NCBI GenBank assembly: GCA_039105265.1
Contig: JAPFFF010000043.1
Location: forward strand, 992,001-1,056,000
DNA: 64,000 bases
Source: Tritrichomonas musculus
Taxonomy: Eukaryota > Parabasalia > Tritrichomonadida > Tritrichomonadidae
Direction of reading: 5' to 3'
In this document: in pieces, positions 9,301 to 17,714 of the stretch
How the letters are laid out: the number at the start of each line of letters is the position of its first letter
How positions within the stretch are numbered: the first letter of the stretch is position 1
Notes under the pieces: model-generated
The model's input: only the letters and a program-made list of their open reading frames with translations
What the model was told of the DNA's origin: nothing
Database searches by the model: none
Position numbers and translations under genes: made by a program

Positions 9301-10545
9301 TCATTTCTTTTTATTTTGAACGGGAGACTGTTGAATTGCATTTGCTAATTCAGGAATATTCTCTGAAGCAGAATAATGGATTGCATCCATTTTAGCATTT
9401 AAATACTTGAATTTATTTATTCCTGATGATTCTGGTTTCTCATTATTCTTTTGATCAATTTCAAACATATTTTTTTTGGGCAACTTTTCGTATTGCGAAG
9501 AAGAACTGTCAGAGGTGCTTTTTAGATATAAGCTTTCTAGACTATTGCTCGATGAATCAGATTGCTTTTTGGCTATTTGACGATATGGATTTTTAATTTT
9601 TGGGATATGCGTATCTGAATTGCATCTTTTTAAATGTGTCACTTTTTTAGCCAATTCAATATGTTGTTGTTTTTGATGAACAGATGAATTCCTTCTTTTG
9701 TTGGCCAAAGTTGATGAATTATTTCCCGAATATTTCCCAAGTTTACAGAGAAATGCAATCGAGCTGCTTTCAGAATTTTCATCATCAAGATGAATATTGT
9801 GAGAGAAGATTTGCTCTTTTGATTTATCTTCATTTTTACAAAGCTTTGATATATCTTGAGTTGAGCTGCATCTAACAACAACAGCTTTGTTATTGTTCTT
9901 ATTATTATTTTTACTTATATTATTCATCGAACTTTTTGAGAGATCTTCATTGAAAAAGTTGCTTGTTGATTTACTATATGATTCTTTCACAAAATCTATA
10001 TTCTTTTTAACTCTAACTGTATTATATTCTGAAAAATAATCTGCAAATCCTTGGAAAAGAATATTGACTTTAATATTGTATGGATCATGCGATTTCATTC
10101 CATAATGTTTCATTGTTAAATAGCGTGCTTGATGACAATTATTAGTAAAAACATCATATTGCTTTTTGCATGCATAAGATGCCATTTTTAACGCAAAATC
10201 ACGAATTGTGATACTTTTGTTTGGTTTCTGCATTGGTGATACATAATGGAAAATAAATCCTCTGTATTCAAAATATGGACCAATTTCACTTTCTTTGTCT
10301 TGAAATCCACCAATTGCGTTTATATGAACCATATTAGTCGAAGAATATTCAACAAGCACATGTTCTTTTTTTGTTTTACATAAAACAGCTGAATGTGATA
10401 AAATTTTTCCATATTTCCAAAAGGTAGATGGAACATCCAAAGGACGAAGGACAGCTGCACATTCAATTAATTTTCTATTCATAACTTCAGAGCCAATACA
10501 GCATCGAAGGCCATTTTTAGGAGCATTTGAATAAATTTTAGTCAT
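9301..10545 (-). CDS. Putative cysteine-hydrolase-like protein (NlpC/P60- or LRAT-like fold candidate)
   Basis: Chosen start is the ATG at 10545 (MTKIYSNAPKNG...), which follows a TCATTC initiator-like motif by 9 bases. The first 170 residues look globular. 'SHSAVLCKTKKEHVLVEY' has the His followed by hydrophobic beta strands, and about 85 residues later 'VFTNNCHQARYLTMKHYG' gives the Asn-Asn-Cys-His context in which circularly permuted papain-like enzymes (NlpC/P60, LRAT, PPPDE type) place their nucleophile. The remaining 230 residues are Asn/Ser/Lys-rich low complexity, probably disordered. No signal peptide is seen, so the product is probably cytosolic. The fold assignment rests on the His and NCH spacing only and is tentative. 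Confidence 0.5.
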   Translation of the reverse strand: MTKIYSNAPKNGLRCCIGSEVMNRKLIECAAVLRPLDVPSTFWKYGKILSHSAVLCKTKKEHVLVEYSSTNMVHINAIGGFQDKESEIGPYFEYRGFIFHYVSPMQKPNKSITIRDFALKMASYACKKQYDVFTNNCHQARYLTMKHYGMKSHDPYNIKVNILFQGFADYFSEYNTVRVKKNIDFVKESYSKSTSNFFNEDLSKSSMNNISKNNNKNNNKAVVVRCSSTQDISKLCKNEDKSKEQIFSHNIHLDDENSESSSIAFLCKLGKYSGNNSSTLANKRRNSSVHQKQQHIELAKKVTHLKRCNSDTHIPKIKNPYRQIAKKQSDSSSNSLESLYLKSTSDSSSSQYEKLPKKNMFEIDQKNNEKPESSGINKFKYLNAKMDAIHYSASENIPELANAIQQSPVQNKKK

Positions 10546-10553
10546 TTTCACAA

Positions 10554-10559
10554 GAATGA
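10554..10559 (-). promoter_or_regulatory. Initiator-like TCATTC
   Basis: Fits the trichomonad Inr consensus TCA(Y)(T/A) and lies 9 bases before the chosen ATG of the hydrolase-like gene; it helps to decide that start. Confidence 0.5.
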
Positions 10560-11641
10560 TTTATAAAAAACTAAAATATGAATCAAAAAAAATGCGGAAA
10601 TTCGAAAATCAGGAAATTGACAGTAGTTTATTTTATTCAATTAAATGTTCAGAATTTTTTGAAATAAAATTGATACAAATTTATTTTATTCAGTATAAAA
10701 TTCATAATTTTTTGAAATTAAATTGATACAAATTTATTCAAGATATCTAACAATCTTTGTTTTTAGTTCTCAAATTTCAATTACTAATTTTCAAATTTTT
10801 TATTTTGGTTTATGTTCTTATTTGCAATATGGAGCAATTTTATTTTTGAAAAAATGAAAAATATTAAATGTTCGTATTGTATTGTGAAAAAGTAGTCATC
10901 CTTTTGAAAATCAAGTCAACATTTTCTCTTATTCCTTTAAAAAAACAAGAGAAAATGAAGACTTACCACTCACAATAACTTCTTAACATTATAGAGATAT
11001 TCTAATTTTATTGTAACTGAATTATAAAAAAAATAGTGAATAAGGCCATTTTATGAAAAGACTTTGCATAAAGTATATTAATTAATTCACTTTATTTCAT
11101 TAATTATATTTTGCAACTAAAAGATAAATTATTTTACAATGATTTTTTACTCTAGAATAGTCAGATATGAATGAGAATAATTACATATATGGGAAATATT
11201 TATAAATTTGAATTATTATTTTGTTATTATTCATTGTATATCTAAAATAAGCATTTAATTTTGTTTAATACTTCTTTAAAATGTCTTTAATATGATATCA
11301 TAAGCTGATGTTCCGAATTTTATATTTAAATGATTTAAGGAATTTAACTCAATCTAATTCATTGTTCGAGAAAAGCGATAAAATTTTTATAAAATTTTTA
11401 AAAATTTCACTTACAATTCTAAACTTTTTGAGGGCACTCAACTTCCTAGATTTGAGAGAAAAGTTCAAAAAGTGGGCCATTTGAGAGATTTATAAATTTT
11501 ATTTTTTCAAAGATATTTTTTTGAAAAAGTTTTAAAATTTATAAAATGTATTGAATTATCTAACTGATTTATATCAAAAATTCACCTTTTATCAATGAAT
11601 ATGGTAAAATTTTGGTATATAAAAATTTATTTATTTATTTA
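10560..11641. other. Gap with one terminator-like inverted repeat
   Basis: About 1.1 kb of AT-rich DNA between divergent genes. The clear structure is an 11-bp perfect inverted repeat CATTTTCTCTT / AAGAGAAAATG at 10920-10957. I see no coding signal. Confidence 0.5.
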
Positions 11642-12502
11642 ATGAGCCGGGACTTTTCACAGGCTCCTCAAATAAATAATGACACATATTGTACGCATCC
11701 CCAACATTTTCCCGATAAAGGCGGTGAGAATGATGAACTCCAACTACTTCAATTAATCAAATCCTATTTTAATGATAAAGATTCTTTTGAAAAACAGCTA
11801 AACTTTCATTTGAAAAATCTATCCTTTCATGATCTCCATAATTTAGTTAGATTAATTTGGGGAGATTATGATTTTACTAATTATATTGAATATTTATCAG
11901 AATTAATCGACTTATCTATTGAGAGCTTTGATAACTATGACCAATTGAAAGATTTATTTATTAACATGCTCAAAACCAATCCAACAAACTCCAATCTTGG
12001 TTTTGAAAGAATTTTTATAGATCGTGTTGAAAAGTGCAAAATTGAATTGATTCAGGCCAACGAAATTAGCTGGCCATTTATCGATTGGATTTTTAATGAC
12101 CCAGCGATTGATGATCCAAGAATCTGCTGGTTTGAAAAATTGAGAGATTTGATAAAAAAAGTGAATGAAATTGAATTGGCCTTTGATGCGATTCCCATTG
12201 ACTTAATTGAGGGGCAATTTGATATTTTCACATCACAATTCAAGAAAATGTTTAAAGTGCCGTGCCAAGTTGATTACGGTGCTTTACTTAAGTCAATCTT
12301 TTACATTTTCACTGTAACCGAGACAATTTGTGATAATGAGGATTATTACGACGATTATCATTACGTTCAGTCTGTCTCCGATCTTCGTGACTCGATCTGG
12401 AAGAAGATTAAGAGAGATAAAGAACTTAAAGACGCTGACATAGACGATATTATTGATAAAGTCCAAGCTGGATACGATTATTGCCGTAAAAACAGTCATT
12501 GA
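11642..12502 (+). CDS. Unrecognised conserved-looking protein
   Basis: 286 residues from the ATG at 11642 (MSRDFSQAPQIN...). The upstream in-frame stretch has no ATG. The base composition is markedly less AT-rich than the flanks, and the codon use looks like a real gene. The protein is acidic and mostly helical, with many Asp, Glu, Trp and Tyr and a C-terminal helix DADIDDIIDKVQAGYDYC. No signal peptide, membrane segment or catalytic motif is apparent. I do not recognise the family. Confidence 0.6.
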   Translation: MSRDFSQAPQINNDTYCTHPQHFPDKGGENDELQLLQLIKSYFNDKDSFEKQLNFHLKNLSFHDLHNLVRLIWGDYDFTNYIEYLSELIDLSIESFDNYDQLKDLFINMLKTNPTNSNLGFERIFIDRVEKCKIELIQANEISWPFIDWIFNDPAIDDPRICWFEKLRDLIKKVNEIELAFDAIPIDLIEGQFDIFTSQFKKMFKVPCQVDYGALLKSIFYIFTVTETICDNEDYYDDYHYVQSVSDLRDSIWKKIKRDKELKDADIDDIIDKVQAGYDYCRKNSH

Positions 12503-12663
12503 CCTCTTGAAAAGATCAACTGCCATTTCTGTATTTTCCCATGCATTTTACTACCTTCATCTTTTAAAATAAAATAATAATAATAAAAGATATTAGTGGG
12601 TTTGTGTTACTTGTTAAGCTATTTTAATTTTTTTGTCAAAAGTGATAGAAATTTGCAATATGC

Positions 12664-12664
<1 letters not shown>

Positions 12665-12706
<42 letters not shown>
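12665..12706. repeat. Homopolymer T42
   Basis: An uninterrupted run of 42 T residues 160 bp downstream of the gene ending at 12502. Comparable runs lie at 20174, 36792 and 41774 (as A). Confidence 0.95.
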
Positions 12707-12707
<1 letters not shown>

Positions 12708-13159
12708 TGAGGCCAACATACCAAAAAAGTAAGTCGTACGCAACAATATGGATAGATAGTTAAATTTATATTTAAAACGATTTGTTTTCAATAGCATTTA
12801 ATGAACTTATATAAACATGATTCTAATTAGTTGTCAAGACGGAATATATTTTTACGTCTTTTGTTTTAAAATGATTGAAGTATTGATTATTTCTCAATAG
12901 ATTTCATAGGGCTTTTATTTTATTTTATTTGTGTTAACCAACTCTTTATTGAAATTAAGAAGAAAATTGGGCCCAGTTAATTTCAAATGCATTCAATTAG
13001 GAAACCATTTAAAGAAAAAAAGATACAATAAGTAACAATAAAAATATTTTTATGTTAACGTAAGAAATATAAAGATAAATAATTTATTGAAAACAACTTT
13101 ATACAGTTAACGAAAAAAAATTATCAAACTTAACAAAATAAATTAGACAAAATAACGTT
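12707..13159. other. Gap: AT-rich intergenic DNA
   Basis: No gene or repeat recognised. It runs up to the initiator motif of the next gene. Confidence 0.5.
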
Positions 13160-13165
13160 TCATTA
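13160..13165 (+). promoter_or_regulatory. Initiator TCATTA
   Basis: TCATTA matches the trichomonad Inr consensus and ends 14 bases before the ATG at 13180. Confidence 0.6.
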
Positions 13166-13179
13166 TAAATAAATTTGAA

Positions 13180-13953
13180 ATGGAATATACACTTGATTTT
13201 AAAGAAGAAAATGGTATATATATACTCGGACAATATGAAGTTAAAGTAATAGAAGAGAAGGGAATTGTATTAAAGCATAATTTTTTTTTCTCAGAAGAAG
13301 AAATTGAAAATCATTTTTTGCGTAATCAACGGGCGTTTAATTCTGTTGGAAAATTGGTTAATGAACCTTTGAAAATAGTAGATGATACAATTTACTACAA
13401 ATATTTTGATGGTTTTGATTTACTTCCTTCAATTAATAGGAAAGTTCATCGAGCAAAAAAGTGCATAAACGGAACTATCAAAGATGGAAAAGAAGTTGCA
13501 ATAAACATACTAAATGGTTATGCTCGTTTAATCAATGAAGCCAAATTTCTTATTACTGATATTTGTAATGGGAATAACATTATGGTTTCAAAGAATACAA
13601 ATGATATTTGCTTTATTGACCTTGATACCGTCATTGATGTTAATTTATTTACAGAAAAGGAGGAAAATAGCAAGATTTTGTTAATTACAATGAATTATCT
13701 TTGGTCAATTATCATTTCTCTTTTTACTTCTACACAAATAACAAATGATGATCGCACTTATTACCATAAACTTCGCGGATCTGCTGGTATTAATTTTATT
13801 TTGTTCAATGATGAAAAAAAAACTGTTTTCAATGAATTTTTTAAAAAATTCATTGAAATTCATCAAGATAGGAATTTAGACATAAAAGACATGAATACTT
13901 TTGTCGATGAATTAAAAGAAAATGTTTTAAATGTGTGGGAATGGAATGATTAA
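13180..13953 (+). CDS. Atypical kinase-fold protein candidate
   Basis: 257 residues, MEYTLDFKEENGIYILG..., with the start supported by an Inr. The diagnostic segment is 'ITDICNGNNIMV' followed after 10 residues by 'ICFIDLDTVI': an Asp, then Asn-Ile, then a hydrophobic-Asp-Leu-Asp strand. This is the layout of the catalytic and metal-binding loops in aminoglycoside-phosphotransferase and lipopolysaccharide-kinase relatives of protein kinases. I cannot see a clear N-lobe lysine. No membrane segment is certain, although one hydrophobic stretch (NYLWSIIISLFTS) is present. The substrate is unknown. Function is inferred from the loop pattern alone. Confidence 0.45.
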   Translation: MEYTLDFKEENGIYILGQYEVKVIEEKGIVLKHNFFFSEEEIENHFLRNQRAFNSVGKLVNEPLKIVDDTIYYKYFDGFDLLPSINRKVHRAKKCINGTIKDGKEVAINILNGYARLINEAKFLITDICNGNNIMVSKNTNDICFIDLDTVIDVNLFTEKEENSKILLITMNYLWSIIISLFTSTQITNDDRTYYHKLRGSAGINFILFNDEKKTVFNEFFKKFIEIHQDRNLDIKDMNTFVDELKENVLNVWEWND

Positions 13954-14145
13954 GCAAATCACAAGAAACAAATCTTGATAATTATCGACATCAATCAAAA
14001 TCTTCTTTATAACTTTTATTAAAATATATATAATAAAATATTGATTAAATTATTTTTATTGAGATATTTAATTATAATTTTTAAAAAAAATGGTTAACAT
14101 TTTGCAGAAATTATTAACCATTTTTATATAACGTATATTTTATAA

Positions 14146-15294
14146 ATGGAATTTACTCAATATATTGATAAGTGGTGTAACTTTTATACAAATATTCTAT
14201 CTTTTATAGATAGCAATAATGACTATCAAGATCTATTAAGTTTTATTAAAAACTGGAAAAAAGAAAATATGAATATTTACGATTTAAATATAATATTACT
14301 TTTAATATCAAAATTATCAAACAATCATCATCGCTCACCAAACTTTTTCAATAAGTTAGAACAAATTATTCTAATATTCAAAGATGAAATCAGCCAAAAT
14401 TTTTCGAATTCAAACATTTTTACCATTTTCAAGAAAAACAAGCGAATTCTTTATTTTTTAATTAATGAAAGACTTCTTGTGATTGATGAGAAAATTGCAA
14501 ACGTAATAACAAAAGAAAATTATTATGTTCAGGCCAAATATCCGAACTATTTCCTATCTGAAATCAAACCGTTTTTACAAAAGAAAGCATTGAAAAAGTT
14601 GGAGCAATTTAACAAAAGTGCATTGACAAATTTACAAAATAATGAAGATTCAAATGATTTTGAAACATTGCAAAAAAATGGTGAAAATGAGAATTTAATC
14701 TGTCAATTAATTCGAAATGATTCAATTAACGAATTCATTGAATATATAAATCAGAAAAATTTCTCGATTTCAATGATAATAAAACCGTCAATTTTTGAAA
14801 CAAATCCTTTATTGATCAAGAAAAATCCAACTTTAATTGAATATGCTGCTTTTTTTGGATCAGTTCAAATTTTCAAATATTTGTTTCTCAATGGTTCCGA
14901 TTTGAATTCTTCTTTGTGGTTGTTCGTTATTCATGGCAGAAACGCAGAATTAATTCATTTTTTAGAAGAAAATAAAATCGAACCAAAAAACAAAGATTAT
15001 CAAGAATTTATTTATGAAGCCATAAAATGCCATCACAATGAATTAGCCACTTATATTTGTGATAATCTTTTCAGTCAACCTGAATGTGAAGATTGCATTG
15101 ATCCTTTTGTTAAAAGCTTCAAATATATTGATTTTGAGTTGTTTCCAAATAATTTGACAAATCATATCACCTTTTATTATTTATGCAAATATGATTACGC
15201 TTATCTTGTAGAACTTATTCTAAAAACTCAAGATTTGGACGTTAACACACAAATAATTTTCAGCACATTTTTAACACTGTTTCTTTTCTTTTAA
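14146..15294 (+). CDS. DUF3447 protein, N-terminal part of a DUF3447-ankyrin-BspA gene
   Basis: Starts MEFTQYIDKWCNFYT. It carries the full DUF3447 motif series: NNHHRSPNFFNKLEQII, IKPFL, GENENLICQLIRND, SIFETNPLLI, IEYAAFFGSVQIFKYL, IHGRNAELIHFLEE and EAIKCHHNELATYI. The last ankyrin-type unit ends LDVN at about 15246, after which the frame runs into T-rich DNA and stops at 15294. About 215 bp later ankyrin coding resumes (15465) and leads into LRRs. The break is at the same repeat position as in the genes at 8808, 53454 and 64000. Confidence 0.8.
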   Translation: MEFTQYIDKWCNFYTNILSFIDSNNDYQDLLSFIKNWKKENMNIYDLNIILLLISKLSNNHHRSPNFFNKLEQIILIFKDEISQNFSNSNIFTIFKKNKRILYFLINERLLVIDEKIANVITKENYYVQAKYPNYFLSEIKPFLQKKALKKLEQFNKSALTNLQNNEDSNDFETLQKNGENENLICQLIRNDSINEFIEYINQKNFSISMIIKPSIFETNPLLIKKNPTLIEYAAFFGSVQIFKYLFLNGSDLNSSLWLFVIHGRNAELIHFLEENKIEPKNKDYQEFIYEAIKCHHNELATYICDNLFSQPECEDCIDPFVKSFKYIDFELFPNNLTNHITFYYLCKYDYAYLVELILKTQDLDVNTQIIFSTFLTLFLFF

Positions 15295-15464
15295 ATTTTT
15301 ATGAAATTTCTAAATAGTTTTAATTCTCATAGAATTCAAAATCAACAAAGTTTTTTTAATAACATTTTATGCTTTTATATGTTTAATGGCGTTTTAAATA
15401 TTGTTTTACTTATCTAATTCTTATAACAATTATATTTCTTATATAATTTTTTCTTTTTATTTAG

Positions 15465-17054
15465 TTTTATATTGCACCTTTAAAAATTGCTTTTATGAAA
15501 GGCAACACTCGAATTTATGAACTTTTATTAGGATACAAAGGAATAAAGATTGGAGCAAATATAATGAAAAGATGCAAAACATTAACTAAGTTTTCTATTC
15601 CTGAAACGGTGACCTCAATTGGACCTAATTCTTTTCAAGGATGCTCATCATTAGAGGAAGTAACTATTCCTCCATCAGTGACAACAATTGATCGGTATAC
15701 ATTTTGGGATTGCAAGTCGTTGAAGAAATTGGAAATACCAGTTTCAGTTAATTACATTGGTAGGAGTGCTTTTTTCTACTGCTCTTTATTGTCAGAAATA
15801 AACATTCCTCCATCGATAACTACAATTGAAGATGAAACTTTTTATCAATGCAGCTCTTTATCGAAAATAACAATTCCATCATCTGTAACAAAAATTGGAA
15901 ATTCATCATTTTCAAATTGTACATCATTGAAAGAAATAATAATTCCATCATCGGTAACATCGATTGGATGTTTTGCTTTTTTAAATTGTTGTCAATTAGA
16001 GAGCATAACATTGCCAACAGAAATTACTTCTCTAAGTAAAGAAGTATTAAGCGGATGTGAAAAATTAAAACAAATCACGATTCCTTCATCGGTAACATTT
16101 ATAGATTGTGAAGCTTTTAATCGATGTTCATCTTTAGAAACAATTGAAATCCCATCATCAGTAAATGAAATAGAATCAAGAGCGTTTTGTGATTGCAAGT
16201 CATTACAAACATTTATTATTCATTCATCAAATATAAAACTAGGAAATTGCTTGTTTTCTGGTTGTTCTTCATTAACTACAATTCCAATTTTTCCTAAAGA
16301 TGATAAAATACATTCAAATGAATACAAAGGATGCTCATCATTAAAAGAGATAATTATTCCATCAACAGTGAAAAAGATTGGTGACAATGCTTTTATGAAT
16401 TGCTCATCTTTAGTACAAATTGAACTTCCACCTTCATTAGAAGTTATTGGATTTGGTTCTTTCCTTAATTGTTCATCACTGAAGCAATTAACAATTCCCA
16501 AATCAGTTATAAAAATTGATAAAAATGCATTTAAAAATTGTTTAAAATTGGAAAAAATTGAGATACTTTCTAATTCAATATTAAAAATAAAAGAACAAAC
16601 TTTTTGTAATTGTTCATCATTAATTGACATTTCATTCCATTCTTCAATAAAATCTTTTGGATATGAAAGTTTCTGCACCTGTAATTCATTGGTTGAAATC
16701 ATAATTCCTTCTTCTGTATCAATTATTGGGCATTCTTCTTTTATTGAATGCAAATCTTTGAAAAAAGTTTTTGTTCCTTCTTCTGTTACTTTGATTGATA
16801 TTGGAGCTTTTATGAAATGCTCCTCTTTAGAACAAGTAGAAATACAAATTCCTTCCTCTCTAGAAACAATTGAAGATTATGCTTTTAGCGAATGCAAATC
16901 TTTGATAACAATCAAAATACCTTCTTCAGTTAAATACATTGGACCATCTTCATTTTACCAATGTTCTTCTCTGAAACAAATACTAATCCATTCATCTTAT
17001 GGATCACTTGAAAAAGTTTCAATTCCATCTCAAACTGAAATCATTAGAATATAA
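15465..17054 (+). CDS. BspA-type LRR (LRR_5) part of the same gene
   Basis: After the insert, the frame reopens right behind a T-rich tract ending TTTAG (15462-15464 is a stop in this frame and also looks like a 3' splice site). It first completes an ankyrin unit (APLKIAFMKGNTRIYELLL) and then holds about 20 repeats of 23 residues of the form IPSSVTxIGxxAFxxCSSL. LRR_5/BspA-like proteins are the largest trichomonad surface-protein family and are implicated in adhesion. Here there is no signal peptide or C-terminal membrane anchor, so a cytosolic product is more likely. The methionine at 15495 is probably internal rather than a true start. Confidence 0.75.
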   Translation, partial: FYIAPLKIAFMKGNTRIYELLLGYKGIKIGANIMKRCKTLTKFSIPETVTSIGPNSFQGCSSLEEVTIPPSVTTIDRYTFWDCKSLKKLEIPVSVNYIGRSAFFYCSLLSEINIPPSITTIEDETFYQCSSLSKITIPSSVTKIGNSSFSNCTSLKEIIIPSSVTSIGCFAFLNCCQLESITLPTEITSLSKEVLSGCEKLKQITIPSSVTFIDCEAFNRCSSLETIEIPSSVNEIESRAFCDCKSLQTFIIHSSNIKLGNCLFSGCSSLTTIPIFPKDDKIHSNEYKGCSSLKEIIIPSTVKKIGDNAFMNCSSLVQIELPPSLEVIGFGSFLNCSSLKQLTIPKSVIKIDKNAFKNCLKLEKIEILSNSILKIKEQTFCNCSSLIDISFHSSIKSFGYESFCTCNSLVEIIIPSSVSIIGHSSFIECKSLKKVFVPSSVTLIDIGAFMKCSSLEQVEIQIPSSLETIEDYAFSECKSLITIKIPSSVKYIGPSSFYQCSSLKQILIHSSYGSLEKVSIPSQTEIIRI

Positions 17055-17714
17055 TCAATGATTCATTTACTAACAATATTATAATAATCTTTAGAATTAT
17101 CACTAAAAATATATTTTTGAGACATTGATCTTATATATTTATTTGACTGCTTATTTAAAAAAAATCATAATTTCATACATTAATTTACAACCGCATTTCA
17201 ATAAAAAACATTTAAGTTATATAATTACAGATTTGATCTATAAAACATTATTATGATATTTTGTCTTTATATATTTCATCATAAAAACAAATCTGTGCCC
17301 TCTATAAATTTTTTAAGATGCATTTCAAAAATCTATTGAACCAAATAGTAATTATTACAGCATTATTAAATATATTTCATTGGCGATATAGGCATTGGTA
17401 TAACAAGCCTTTTAGTCATTTATACAACAAATGTTTGCCCTGGAATATGAAATCAATTGATTTCCAGGGTAATGAAGGTAGAAAATTAAGAGCACTAGGC
17501 TATTTTGAAACTGATATTTTTTGTATTTGCTTTTCAATTGATATTTTTCGCGCTAGCCCTATAATATTATGAATCTCAAAATCAAAATATAATTAATATT
17601 TAAATAGATATTTTCTTTCAAAAAACAAAATTAAAATAATTAAAAGTAGTTTAATTTAGAGTTAATTAGTCATTAAATCTATCTTTTATGAGATTGTCAT
17701 TCAATAGATTTATT
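17055..17714. other. Gap with a palindrome
   Basis: AT-rich. CCCTGG (17438) and CCAGGG bracket the perfect palindrome GAAATCAATTGATTTC. An 84-codon frame at 17318-17572 covers it but resembles nothing I know. Confidence 0.4.

Noticed and set aside
15495-17054. Independent BspA gene starting at the ATG at 15495
   Set aside because: That Met lies in the middle of an ankyrin unit whose first half is upstream in the same frame, and the parallel loci show the same DUF3447-ankyrin-LRR order.
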